Assembly (NCBI GenBank): GCA_029721515.1 | Contig: CM056553.1 | Coordinates: 7,700,349-7,764,348, forward strand | DNA: 64,000 bases | Direction: 5' to 3' | Source: Synanceia verrucosa | Taxonomy: Eukaryota > Chordata > Actinopteri > Perciformes > Synanceiidae | Shown: positions 51,871-64,000 of the stretch, piece after piece | Numbering within the stretch: the stretch's first letter is position 1 | Layout: each line of letters begins with the position of its first letter | The notes under the pieces: generated by a model | What the model was told of the DNA's origin: nothing | Seen by the model: the letters and a program-made list of their open reading frames with translations, nothing else | Databases searched by the model: none | Translations under genes and position numbers: made by a program

Positions 51871-53448
51871 ATACTCATGACCTCCTTCAAGTTGACAGAA
51901 AGTAGAGCCACGGCGTCAGCATCTGACAGATAAAAATGCAGCACAGCGTATGTGGTGTCTTCGAAGCTTTGAGTAAATAGCGTCAATACCGCCAAATCTA
52001 AACAAACAGGAACATGTATTTGGTCGCATTAACAAGCTCTTACATTTTTCATAGACTACAAACTGGTCACGGGAGCTATTCGCCAGAGGTAAACACCACA
52101 CGTTGGCCACTGCGATCTGTCAGCTTCACTTCTGTTTATTTATGTATTTATTTATTTCAAAACAGATCCAAGGAGACTGGGACTAATGTTTGGCATTTCC
52201 ATGATTCCCCCCGTCCTCCTCGGTATTGTGGTGTCACTTCCACACCTGTGCTGAAAAAGTTCAGAATGCTCAAACATGTTAGTGTCTAATGAGATGAAGG
52301 TGCACACATCATGTATGACAGTTGTGCAGGGCTTCCACTACCTTAACAGCAGGCCTGTGTCAAATATGAAGCTCACTTGATTATCAGCAACTGTGCTCCA
52401 GTGCCTGCTTTAACCTTTCTTATCATAAGGGTGCATTTTTTTCTACAGGGCTTTGATATCAGTACTGTCCCTACCACTTCCCTCTGAAGTCAGCCATTGA
52501 CTCGCAGCTTTTTATTTTATCAGGATACAGTATCTGCACTGCAGAATTTTAAGTGAAGGCTCTGTTTTCTTTCTGCAGAAAACACCTGCATCTTATCAAA
52601 GTTTGTCGAAAGGGTCGTATCCTGGGTTTTTGCAGGGCTTGGGGAAGTCCTTTGAGAGGCAAAGATACCCTTTGGCCCTCTGACATCTTACCAAGTGTGA
52701 GTAGAAGCTTGGCAGACGCATGGAGAGGAGACCTGCACTGCGTACACTAACCCCTCTGTCCATGTGCTCTTACTCCAATATCTTCTCGCTAAATAAGTTT
52801 TGGAGAGGAGGAAAAAAAAAGAATGTAGGATGCCTTTGAACTGTGTTCTCTAATGTGGGTCAGAGATCTATCGTATGCATATTCTACGAGCCTTTTCATC
52901 TGCAATTGCGGAGTTAAGATTCCCCCGGTACGCTCTTAATTTCATCTACTTCTCTCGCAGTTATTTATTTAATATTTCGACATTAATATCTTCTTAAACA
53001 TGGTAAAAGTGAAGAGTTCAGAGAAGAGGAAAAAAGGGAAACTTTTCCTCTCCTTCTGTGTTCATGATGGTCTGTCCGTCCTAATGACTCCATTTTAAAG
53101 ACGGTGCGCTGACTGGCAGCGGAGGGAGGGGAGCAAGGCGTCGAGAGTGGGGAGGGCGAATAGGAGAAGAGAGGCTGCGCTCACTGCAGCACTCTCTCTC
53201 AGCTCTCAGCTCCCAGTCAGCCTCTCTGTGTGTGTGCTTTGAAAGAGAATAGGATTCAGCCCTTTGAAAGCCGAGGCTGCTCACCGGGGCCTTTGTGGAA
53301 AATAACATTTCAACTGAAAGCCAATTACTGGTAACATTATTTTTGTTGCTTCCATTATTAAAAGTACCCTCTCTGTTGCCCCCCCATCATCCCTCAACCA
53401 CAACCCCCACCCCACCCACTCACCCCACCCACCCTCGTTGTGTTCCAG

Positions 53449-53507
53449 ACGGAGAATTATTCCATTGACTCCAGTTACGTGAACAGCAGAGCCCACCTCA
53501 TTAAAAG
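53449..53507 (+). CDS. pcdh19: pcdh19 coding exon 3 (59-bp small exon)
   Basis: The exon lies between GTGTTCCAG|ACGGAG and TTAAAAG|GTATGT. It encodes TENYSIDSSYVNSRAHLIK (residues 821-839) plus two bases of codon 840. Mammalian PCDH19 has the near-identical TENYSFDSNYVNSRAHLIK at the same place, so this small exon is firmly identified although it is too short to stand out as an ORF. Its length (59) is not a multiple of three, so skipping it alone would shift the frame. The acceptor is preceded by an unusual C/A-rich tract (53380-53438) rather than a T-rich one. Confidence 0.95.
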
Positions 53508-55245
53508 GTATGTGTTGATTAGGAATGGTTACCAGCACCTTGTTACCATCTTTAATCATCTGATCTAATGAGTACACCGCTACCGTTTGCATGTGTTCCT
53601 GCATGTTTCTCATTCTGTCTAATTACAATGGGAGCATAAGATTTTTTTTTGGAATGAATAGCATTACTCCATAGTGCGTTTAGTAGGTATTTTTGTTGAA
53701 ACGAGCCACAAACTCACACTTTCAGATTATTAGATTACACGCAGCAGCAGCAGAATCAGCAAGTAATGATTTTCATATTTACAGATAACCTTATTACTCT
53801 CCTGTAATTCGCTTCATTAGCGACACATGTGGCTCGAATTGCATCAGTTTATGGCTTAAAACAACTACTCAGTGATTAAATGATATTCAAGAGATTTCTC
53901 CAGTGCTTTCCCCCACTGTTTTTTGAAAAAAAGGAATAGCTTCATAAATAGTCAAGAGGATGCTGTGTGTTTTCGTTGGGAGAAGAATGTTTTCATTGTG
54001 TTTTTAGTCCACCTGAACCAGGATGTTAGATAGATGAGGGTTGGGGGATGGGGTCATGTAATAATTCCCTCCAGCCAGGTTTTCCACTAAGGCTCATTCC
54101 TGTCTTTCTTCTGTTTGAGGCCATCCTGGCTTTTTGAAAACCCATTATGGCAATTTCCCTGTTCCCCCATTCCCCCTCAAAAGATTCCCAGCATTAATGT
54201 AAACAAAGAGCATTCAAGTGTGGGCCTCTGCAGCACAGTACAAAGAAATCCCCTCAGGAGCCAGTGAGCCTATGGTCTGGGACAGGTGCAATTACAGTGA
54301 TAACATCAGAGAGCTAGCTTTACCTGCAGTCCTCTCTCCCAGACTGGAGAATGTGAGGATGGGGTCCAGGAATGCAGCTATCTCATACTGCACCTCACTT
54401 CCTGAACCTTTCGTCTTTGTTTGCACTCATTCATTTACTCCTATTTACTCCTCTCTCTACTCCTTTCCCTCCTCTCTAACCTCCTTACCTTCCTCTCTAA
54501 CCTCCTTTTCCCTGCTACATCCATATATGTTTCCTGCAAGAACACATGTTCATATATTCACCCCTATTTAGTGTTGTTTGTAAAGCAGAATTTGTTCCAG
54601 TGGGATGGAAATCAAATGAAGGGAAATCATGCTGTTACCGTGCAGCTGTTGATTGTGCCCCCCCCACCCCACCATCTTTATTGACTGTGAGCCCCAAACA
54701 AGACAGATGCTCAGTTTGTATGCTTCCAGCGTTTCCCCACATCCATCTTCCTTCCAGGAATTCCTGATTACTGCAGTATTTGTCTGATTGTAGTGAGTGA
54801 GTGCCTCCTGTTTGTTCAATGTGATGTCCTTGAAGTCAGTGCATCCGTCCAAGATGTCCCTGTCTGAGACAACCCCATCGCTGCTGCCGCACTATCTGTG
54901 AAAAAAAAATGTGCACTTAATCCAAAAAGGCTCTCAACAGATTTATACTTCTTTCTTATTTCATGGTTACTGCAAGCGTAGAAGTTGGAGCGAGGCTTTA
55001 TTCGCTGCATAGGAGTATTTTTTTTTTAACTGAGACAACAAAAATAATCTGTTTTGAATTCATGGAAATAGCCCACGTTAAAGGGCAAATAATTCATAGA
55101 AAGGACGTAAAGAAAGGACAAGGAGAGAAAGACAGACAGCTCGTCACAAACCATCAGAGCTGTGAGGATGAAGGGGAGCATGTGAAAGCAGGTGATGTGA
55201 CAGTTAATCAACATATCCCTCTCCTCCCTCCTGGCCCCCATGTAG
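53508..55245 (+). other. pcdh19: pcdh19 intron 3 (1.7 kb)
   Basis: The intron runs from GTATGT to CCCCCATGTAG. It contains a CT-rich tract (54440-54515) with repeated CTCTCTAACCTCCTT-like units. No other gene or mobile element was recognised. Confidence 0.8.
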
Positions 55246-55418
55246 CACGTCGACATTCAAGGACCTGGAGGGGAACAGTCTGAAGGACAGCGGCCACGAG
55301 GAGAGCGACCAGACCGACAGCGAACACGACGTCCAGAGAGGACACTATGTTGACACGGCTGTCAATGACGTGCTGAACATGACTGTCCCCCCCAATGTCT
55401 GCCAGCTGCCAGACCAAG
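55246..55418 (+). CDS. pcdh19: pcdh19 coding exon 4: cytoplasmic CM2-type motif
   Basis: The exon lies between CCCCATGTAG|CACGTCG and GACCAAG|GTAAGG. It completes Ser840 and encodes residues 841-897 plus one base. It begins TSTFKDLEGNSLKDSGHEE and continues with SDQTDSEHDVQR, the conserved delta-2 protocadherin cytoplasmic motif 2. It then runs through DTAVNDVLNM to a less conserved VPPNVCQLPDQ end. The acidic, serine-rich stretch is shared by the delta-2 members. After this exon the joined frame is 2692 bases. The remaining tail of PCDH19 (roughly 200-250 residues in relatives) is not present downstream in this window, so the gene is cut by the window edge. Confidence 0.96.
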
Positions 55419-56069
55419 GTAAGGAAATCTGTTGCTTGTACGTGGGCGTGAAGAGCATCCTTTTGGAGTTTGTTTTTGCCAAGATAAGGGCCATGGGTGC
55501 CCATGTGTGCACCTGTGTCTGTTTTTTAAGCCTCAAGAGTACCTTTTACGGTGCATTATGCCCATTGCGAGCCTCAGATGTGCAAGTATGAATAACATCA
55601 CAGTTTTTTTTCTCGTCTTTGATGTCCTGCTAGAGCAGCTAATGTGAGGGATCTCTGACAGCTAAGGCTACCCTTTGATACGGACTTAGGCAACATTATT
55701 GACTGATAGTAGCCACGTCTGCCGACTTCAGATGTGCCTGAATGGCAGCAATTAGGCTCACAAAGGTAGAAGGTGGAAATCTACATATCCTCACGTGCCC
55801 TCATCCATTATTCAGCAGGATCATTTAGCAGGGAATTAATGTTGATGTTTCATTTCTGACTCACCGTTTAAAAAGACATCCACTTAGTTGGCAGGAGTCA
55901 GTGTAAGGGGTCATGTTCATTCTTAACTACTGCCAGTCAGACTGAGGGAGGAAGTGGGTCAGCGAGAGAGTGGAGAAAGCCGTCTGGAGCAGACCAACGT
56001 TACTATATGCACCTGAAGGTATTTACCGCACTCAAAGGTAACACAGGTGCAACAGCTCAGAGCGTCGAC

Positions 56070-56072
56070 GTG

Positions 56073-56104
<32 letters not shown>
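56070..56104. repeat. (GT)n microsatellite
   Basis: A GT run with one GC interruption near the start, in intron 4. Confidence 0.95.
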
Positions 56105-59100
56105 AAAACTGCAGACATTTTATTTTAAAATCCCACTCCTGAGGACAGCGCTCACAGAATTCACTTGCAGTATCTGAACTTTACATTCACACTGCAATTT
56201 GGGAACTTGTGCCAAATTTAGGTTTTCCTCTCTCCGTCTCTCTTTTAGAGTTAACGTCGACATCACTCGTTTTTTTTTTTCTGACTAACACTGCCCCAGT
56301 AAGGCGTTCTCCTCACTCTACTTTCTTCCTCCTCAGCTCATATAGGGAAGACATAATAATGAGCAAGAGATAACGAAAAGGATTCCTAGTCTGTAAAAAT
56401 GCACAAAGGACTGAAGATTATGGATGTTTTTTTTAATTATTTATATCTATTTTTACCAGTGGACTTTGAAGTGTATGGGTGTGGTTAGAGAAGCTCTTCC
56501 TTGTCTGGTCCCTGGCACACCTAACTAAACAGATGCTTCATTCTGAGCTACTTGGCTGTTGATGTTGTTTGACTGGAGAATAATAATATTACGCAACCAT
56601 ACACTTAATTTAATCTCAAATGGACTCATAGAAATGGATCTGGCTTCAAGGACAGTTATCTATATATTGTAATGAGCTGTGAAATACAGACTGACATATA
56701 TGAGGTCAGGAAGTAGGTGACCATTAGAATCAACTTCTCTCGGCAGCATAATGAACAATGAAAAGTGAAAATTGCTGACTATTGGTTGCCAGCTGTAATT
56801 GCTTCACAGCCCCCCCCCCCCAAAATAAAAAATCCAGTGCTTTAAAAAATGCTTGCTGACAGGTCTTCCAGTAGTGGGGATCTCATTATTGGAGACAATT
56901 ACAAATGATGTACATGAGGAATATTACAAGTGGGGAGAGCTCTCTGAGGCAGTTCTTTTTTCATTAACACCACCAATGATTGTATCTGTTTCAGCAAAAT
57001 GGATGCATGCCTCCTGAATGTATAATGCAGCATCGCATCGCTGGTAAACAGAACAAGAGGCTATGGGCCCCGTCCCATTCTTTTTCATCAGAACAAATAG
57101 GTGATAACAAAGTATCTGTTTGGAATTACAATTGGCTGTTTTTATTGGATTTTATTATTATTATTAGATTATTATTACTCACTTTCTTTCACAATTCTTT
57201 CCCTCAGTAAGGATTTAACAAAATGGCTTCAGTGGAAGCTTCCCCTGTCTTTGTTTGGAAAGTCTGTCAGCAGCAGTGGTCACACCAGAGAGTAATGAGA
57301 GGCTGTTCATAATTATTAAATGAATTGACCAAAGATCCTTACACGTGCAGAAATGTAATGACATGGCAAATGAAATCGTCCCTCTATTACCATCTCGACG
57401 GTCTAATTACACAGTTAAAGGGCATGGTGGGCTGACGGAGATGGGCAGATTCAGCATGACGCGCAGTTGGATCCGTCTCTCCTGGTATATGAGGATTTTA
57501 CATCATCAGATTTTCCTTTTTTTGTGGCGCTCCTCAGGAGAACACTAGCTTCCTCTTTTCCCCTCCTTCATTTTCTTCTGTGCAAACTCACTTGAGGACA
57601 AAGGCAAAAATAGAACAGTCAGGTTTGTGTAATATGAGAGCTGCGGCGGTCGCAGTCACCTGACAATGTGGTTTCGCTTTGAGCTCATCTGTCTTAATTG
57701 ACAAAAATGGACACTATCTGCCAGTTCTATTGGTTGTTTGAAGGGAATCGTCAGAAAACAAACAGGCGTGTTCACTAAACACCCCACTGCTTAGATGTCT
57801 TCTGGGACCAACTCTGTTATGTAGTGAGCCTCTCCTGCCAGCTAAAGCAGAAAACAAGCTGAGAGACTGCAATTGCCAAAGGAGGCCGACACACACAAGA
57901 CAGAAGTGCCTTGTTTTTTTTGTGTGTGATTTTATTGTTCTGTTTTCTTGTGTCAAGTGCTCAGAACAAAAGGAAGCTGGGGGAAGGAGGAGGAAGGGTT
58001 AAACTCTCGGGCTTTTACAGTGCAAATGTTTACCGTTCCCAGTGCCATGTAAAGGTGTTGTTTGCCCAGAAGATACAAAGACCCTACTCCCCCGTACCCA
58101 CGCTGGTGGCCTTCATGGTGGAATCCAATTGTACGACGAGGTCCAACTGTTAACTGGCAACAGCTCTGAATCACAGCGGAAATTTCTGTATCAATTCTGA
58201 GAGTTGTTTTTTTTTTTTCTCTCAGTGATTTCAACAGTTCATTACTCCTGTACCAGCCACCACCAAGGCAACTTTCAGCAGTGCTTGCGGAGAAATTTTT
58301 GTTGCATCTGTGCCAAGAGTCTAAAGAAAAAACCTGACGTGAATTAGTCTCACCCATTGGATTAGATGAGGAAGTATCTGGAGAACAATTTAGATAAAAT
58401 CTCTTAAAATCTATAAAGGAAGAGCTGTCTTAAACATGTAATGGCTCATCTTATATCTGCCAATAGAATAATAATGCATGATATCGCTGTCAGTATAAAC
58501 CGAGAGGAAGAAGCGCTATATAAAATGAATTTGTCTTTATCTTTATAGGCATGTCTGTGAAGTTGGGGAGGGGGGATTTGGTTGAAATGTGCGACATGCT
58601 AGCTTTGGCTCTGTAGAACCATTAGTGTCAAGGGAGAAGCGAGGGAACAGACTCCGAGGGGGCTGGTGACAAAGAGAGCTAAATCTATTTTTTCGACTTC
58701 GTTTGATTGTCATAGCTCATACTTTAATTCCTCCCGGATATGGATGAGCCATGGTTTTTAAGGATTAAGATTCATGTATTGTTAAATCGCTCGAGTTATC
58801 TCCATGGGAGGGAAAAGCGGGGAGGGGTGGGGGTTGACGTCGCAGTCGCAGAGTCCAGATTTGTGAGTTTAGAGGGGTTGTGGTCTTGGTTTTGGAATTA
58901 TTTCCAGGTCAGTTTTTAAGCGCTCTTCAAAAAAAAACCTTTTTCCTCTTGGCTTATGAGACTCAAAGGGATCCAAGACTGCTCAATTAGTCGGCGCAGG
59001 GAACAGGCCTCTTTTATTTCTGACATATTCCTCGGCCTCCACCTCTGGAGAATATCTCTCATCTATCTGTTAGCTCCCTATGGGTGTGTGCCTGAAGCTG

Positions 59101-59887
59101 GAGCCCAGAAATGGAAGCCCCCTACGTGGGCCGCAGATTTCTCCATATTCCCTTCCTCCATCAGAGGATCCGCAGGGTCTCACTGTTCCTAATTGATTTC
59201 ATCCCCCCCTCACTCTCTCCCTCCATATGTTTTTCTGTCTTCCTCTCCTGTCTCCATGTACTGACTGCAAACATCTCCCAACTTTGTGCCAGTCAGACAC
59301 TTCCCTTCCCCTGTTGAATTAAAGACGGAGTAAAGGCAGCTCACATGTTTCTGCTGCAAACTTGCCCTAAATTCAACACGGGAACATTTCTAGTTTGCAG
59401 TTCTCTGATCTACTAACGAAAATGCTGACAGGTGTCAGAATCAGGAAGGCAACAGGAACAGGGCCGTGCTGACAACACGAGAGGGAGAGGGAGTCTGTGA
59501 GATGGAGCGATGAGCTGAGAGTCTAGTAAGCAGTATTAGCAAGGGGAAATAAAAAGAGGAAAGGAGGAAACAATCTATCTGACAGGTAGGAGTGATTTTT
59601 TTTGTTTCACTCGCTTCGAGATAACTCTGTGACTGTGCCAGAGTATTTGACTGATTCTCAAACATCGTTTGATTGAATTAAGCACCAACATTCCTCTTGT
59701 GATTCGGGCTGGCAACAACACGTGTTGCGTTATGATATTCTATGATTCGATTAACATACAAACTCTATACAGAGAACATCCATTTTGATTTCGATTTGCG
59801 TAATCTAATGTGTAACCCATGGTGGAGGTAAAATGGCTGACAGTGACAAAGAGCTCAGTGCAATACAACCATTAAGGAAGATCGAGT

Positions 59888-59888
<1 letters not shown>

Positions 59889-59925
<37 letters not shown>
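59889..59925. repeat. (CA)n microsatellite
   Basis: About 18 perfect CA units in intron 4. Confidence 0.97.
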
Positions 59926-59929
<4 letters not shown>

Positions 59930-61290
59930 TGCTCAAACACACCAGAGACTGCTTGCTAGCAGGTGTAGTGGAGTCTGTAATGAACAACCAAGATGCAGAT
60001 TTCGTCTGAGATGTTGAGACTTGAGGAGGCACCGCATAAGGAAATAAAATGCCATTTCAAGCTGTGTCCATCTGTGCTCATCTCTTTTATCGTGCTTGTA
60101 TCGCTGAATGAAACTGTGACTCAGTGAGGTCTCTGGCTCTGTCTTATTGAAATTGCACCTAATATAATAAAAGGAGATGCCCAATATTGATTTTGCCCGT
60201 GGTAAAATAGACTATCATTTAGAGGGAAGATGTGGATTATATATATATACATTTTTGTTTTACATATCTCACTGAGTAAAGCAAACCGGTGTCTGCTTTT
60301 CATGTCTGTTCTAGATAAAAAATAATTGGCCGTGGTCTCTTGGTTGTATTTGTTTGCAGCACTCCTCTAAGTAAACCAACAAATTCTTAAAAAAAATCAT
60401 ATGTGAGTCCATCCCTTTTGGTTCTTTAGTTAATTCCACATGGGAATAAGTTAAGAGATGTGAAGAAGTGCTTAAACAAACTTGACATGTTTTGATTCAG
60501 TTAAGTTTTTACAAGCATCGCCTCTAGCTTGCTTTTCCTCAACTGCACACATGAACACAGCACCCTGGTCTCCTAGAAATTACTTTTCCATGCAACGAAA
60601 ATGCACCATCAATCACTTTTCGTGGGAAACGTATTTTCTCCTGGATTACATTTGTTTTTGACATATCACACACCGCTTACAATCAATCTGCGGGAGTCTG
60701 CATAGGGACGAAGGCGAGGGACTGTTCATGTCCAAAAGTCAATGTTGGTTTATTTTAATTTACTGTACGTCCATGACTTCAATTACATAACATACTTATT
60801 TTCAGCCAAACCATGATTTTTACTCGCCTTAAATAGTTTTCTTTTTTGTGTTTTTGTGTCTAAAACCCCAACAAAACTTTATCCCCTTGAAATGTAATTG
60901 AGGATGCTGTTTCGTTTCGTCATTACTGTATATAGGAGACAGGGTTGAACACAGACACGAACATAAATGCATGCAAAAGGTCCTCTGCAACCCAGATTGA
61001 AAACATATACAGTAATGTTATAAAGCTATGATGGCATCCCCTGAACCCTCATTCTGCCAAAGCCCTCCTGAATATACCCAGTGTATTTAATCAGCTCAAG
61101 AGGGGACTGCTTATCTCTCCGCACTTGTCACGGCTAGCGTATTGAACATATCAGAGAGAGAAATGGGAATAGTTCATTATTTTCTAGGGCTCACAATGAG
61201 CCTGATGTATCTCATAGCAGGCCCTCCACTGACAGCTCATTTTCTAGACAATCCTGGCATTCAGTTCACAACGCGGCAGGGCGAGAGAGG

Positions 61291-61296
<6 letters not shown>

Positions 61297-61330
<34 letters not shown>
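61297..61330. repeat. (AG)n microsatellite
   Basis: A purine GA/AG run of about 16 units, flanked by further GA-rich sequence from 61281. The tract is polypurine on the + strand, so it could adopt triplex structure. Confidence 0.95.
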
Positions 61331-61333
<3 letters not shown>

Positions 61334-61642
61334 CACAGAGACGATGAGAAAATAGGGCTCCGGATCTCCATTGCTTATTCATGACGCTGTGGCATGCTAG
61401 GTGTGTTAATAATCTCTGCAGAAACCAAGTGAATCACAGTTGTTTGTTGAACACCTAGCCAAGCTGGGCCCCAATCGACAGCAGATGGGAAAACAGGGGG
61501 ATCAGGATGATCCCAGACAGAGGGAGGGAGATTAAGAACAGGTAATGTGCTGAAGTTGATGGGGGCCGAGTGTGTACTAAAGTGAGTGGAGAAAGTACCT
61601 GAATTTTAAATCTTGTCTGAGAGTGTGAGTGCACAATATATG

Positions 61643-61643
<1 letters not shown>

Positions 61644-61675
<32 letters not shown>
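61644..61675. repeat. (GT)n microsatellite
   Basis: A perfect GT run of about 16 units, 0.3 kb after the AG run. A further GA-rich patch lies at 61716-61770. Confidence 0.96.
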
Positions 61676-61676
<1 letters not shown>

Positions 61677-64000
61677 CTGCAACTGTGTGTCTTTATAGGT
61701 TAATAATCAGAGAAGGAGGGTCAAAGAGAGAGAGAGAAGGAGGAAGACAAAGAGATGGCAAAAGAGAGAAATACTACAGCAGGGGGAAAGAGTGAAACTC
61801 AAGTAGCAGAGCTGCAGCATCGTCTCCAGTCTACTGGCCATTTGTTGCTCCGATTGATCCTTTTTCTTGCAGCAGCCATGTTTCCTAACAGCACTGCTTT
61901 GTTTTTAATTCTTTGGGGTCAATACTGTCGGCTGAAACAGAGAGTCCCCCCACCCCCCCAGTTTGATGTGGGCTTGCTGCCGTGAATTATAATCTGAGCA
62001 CAATTTGCATTTGACAGTGATAATCTTATTTTAGTGTGATGCAAATTCAACATAATGAGGGGTTAGCAAAAGCCCGCTCCCCCATGCTGTTCCTGCCCAC
62101 CCACAAACAGTGCAAGTGCAGAGGCTGCCTCACACTTCCACATTATGACAGTGAAACCAATAAGGTTTATAAGCAAATTATTTACCTTCAGACATGCTGG
62201 CATACAAGTGTTTTTTTTTTGTTTTTTTTCCAGCAATTCATTTTATTATTTTTGTAACTTTTGTTTGTGAGTACAACAACACAGAGGCTCCGTAGTCAGA
62301 ACAAAGATGGTGTCTTTTAACTCTCCACTCCCAGCAGGGGTCTGAACAGCCTAATATCTTTTAGTGGAAATAAAGGAGGTTGACTACTGTCATAACTAAT
62401 AGCTGGTCAGCTGAGAGAATCATGTATAATGACGCTGCTGGGGGAATGTGTCCCCAAACGATGAGCCATTATTGTCTGTCTTGGCTGGAATGCAATTTGC
62501 TTGCGTACAAGTTGGTCATCAGAACCGCTCTGCCCCGAGGACAGGAAGTAGCAGATGGTAAATCTCCAGACCCGATTCTGATCCTGTGGTGACAACTTGA
62601 GTTCCTCTACAAAAAGCATGACTTACCACAGTGTTGTTGTTGAAATGGTATGACTACAGACTGATAGTGTGTGGAGTAAACAGCCTGATGAGGACATACT
62701 ATACACATAGACTAACTCAAAGGAGCCTCAGTGTGTGGTTGGAAGTGTGCAGGAGAGTCACAGAGTGACTGCCAAAGCAAGGCTTGTATTACAGGGATCC
62801 CAGGATATCAGACACCAGGCGGCCTGTGCTCCCTCCAGGCAGGGCAGAGTCTGGCAGCTGGCCCGTAGCCCAGATAGCTATAATCAGCTCCATTACCTGT
62901 AGCACTGACTCCCATTTATGAGCCCTCATAGTGGAACCAAGGCTATACTGTGGGGATTAAGGATGCAGTGAAATTTAGCAAGCATACAAATAGCATGCAG
63001 TTGCACATACGTAGCTATGTACACCTGCAGCCGAAACACATCCACAGCTACTCACCACACAGACATGTGGTGAACGGGGAGAGATTACGTGTCTCGGTCT
63101 GAGTTATTTGTTTTATCTTCTCCCCCTGTGAAAGGGAAAGATTAAGAATATACTCTGCTCTGTTTAAGGGGAAAATCAGCTCTCCTTTGACAAGTACATT
63201 GTAGCCCGCAGTTTTCTGTCCAGAATACAAAGAGACATTTATCACTGCAGCTGGGGTTACGGAGGAAGGGGATGGGGTGGGGGGGTCTCCTGTGCTGCAG
63301 CGTTGCGTTTCCTTTTTTAACCCCTATTACTTCCTTTCCGTGGGAAAAACACCCTACCTCCATCCTCTTTAATCCATTTGAGAGTTCCTACACTCTGTTT
63401 TTCTTTCATTTCATTGTTTCCCCAATGCCTTTGTCGCCCACCTCCTATTTTTTTTATCTTAAGTTCTCATCACCTTGTTTCTCCCGACAACATTATAACT
63501 CAGATGGAATATGTAGCGGGAATATGTAAAGTTATGTCGTCCTCCTCAGTTGTGGCAACAAAAGGTTACTACCTCAGGCATACTTCTGTAATATTTCCAT
63601 ATTTTGCCCTTCTCATGTATATTCAACGAGAATGATTTATTCTGTAGCTCTTCACGGCCGTTGAAATGCAAAATTTCTCTGTCAGAGACCCTGCATATGC
63701 TGGGAAACAGCACAGCAGCATGCAAGTTTTTCAGCAGAAGTTAAACAGAGGTTAAAGAGAAGTTGTCTAAACCACCTCTATCATCACTATCTTTTATTCG
63801 CCAATTAGAGACAGTGATCCCTCGCTGTCCCATAGATGACCTTGCAGGGATGAGCTCACTATGTTGTAATTTAACATTTTGAGTAGGTGGTAGGCACGTT
63901 TTGGCCGCCAGAGATCCAGATTATAAACTATTGATGAGAGAGTGAAGGCACAGTTACAGAGAGGAGAGCCCCATTGAAATGTGTGTGTGGACCCAGGGAG

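Larger units (their letters stand above)
30469..53448 (+). other. pcdh19: pcdh19 intron 2 (about 23 kb)
   Basis: This is the largest intron in the window, from GTGAGA to TTGTGTTCCAG. No protein gene or RNA gene was recognised. It holds microsatellites (31324-31350, 32304-32330, 33001-33040, 34854-34892, 44094-44108), pyrimidine-rich tracts (39570-39680, 50080-50110) and AT-rich motif clusters that resemble regulatory elements, two of them listed separately. No transposon with definable ends was found, in contrast with the upstream region. Confidence 0.75.
55419..64000 (+). other. pcdh19: pcdh19 intron 4, incomplete at window end
   Basis: The intron starts GTAAGG and does not end within the window. 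I looked for the next expected PCDH19 exon (the cysteine-containing segment CREECRILGHSDRC) and saw nothing like it. The intron holds microsatellites at 56070-56104, 59889-59925, 61297-61330 and 61644-61675 and a C13 run near 56809-56821. A fragment at 58513-58550 (GCGCTATATAAAATGAATTT) resembles the 3' tail of fish LINE/SINE repeats. There is no other gene. Confidence 0.75.

Overview
The window is a stretch of vertebrate, almost certainly teleost fish, nuclear genome. It has large introns with GT-AG splice signals, many (CA)n/(GT)n microsatellites, tRNA-derived SINE-like repeats with a fish-type tail, non-autonomous DNA transposons, and long AT-rich non-coding stretches. There is no bacterial-style gene packing. 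The only gene I can support is the 5' part of pcdh19 (protocadherin-19, a delta-2 non-clustered protocadherin) on the + strand.

Layout. Positions 1-24.35 kb are non-coding upstream DNA. All mobile elements that I could delimit lie between about 10.4 and 19.6 kb: two tRNA-derived SINE-like copies, a 0.57-kb foldback element, a roughly 1-kb MITE flanked by TTAA, a 0.72-kb hAT-type element with an 8-bp target duplication, and two degenerate DNA-element remnants. A promoter-like, CpG-containing segment with an inverted CCAAT box lies near 24.35-24.56 kb, followed by a probable 5' leader with several short upstream ORFs. Coding exon 1 (25574-27705) encodes the signal peptide, six cadherin repeats, the transmembrane helix and the first cytoplasmic residues. 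Three further coding exons at 30141-30468, 53449-53507 and 55246-55418 encode the conserved delta-2 cytoplasmic region. Joined, the four exons keep one open frame for 897 complete codons plus one base. The last coding exon(s) and the 3'UTR must lie beyond 64000.

The intron between the second and third coding exons is about 23 kb. It shows only microsatellites and AT-rich, homeodomain-motif-rich blocks that resemble conserved non-coding elements. This fits a developmentally regulated neural adhesion gene, but conservation cannot be tested here.

No second protein gene, true tRNA gene, CRISPR array, operon or viral copy was found. I do not see a novel multi-gene system. The most interesting points are the transposon structures (especially the poly-T with duplicated flanks inside the hAT element), the upstream ORFs, the stop codon just past the exon 1 donor, and the transposon-poor large intron.
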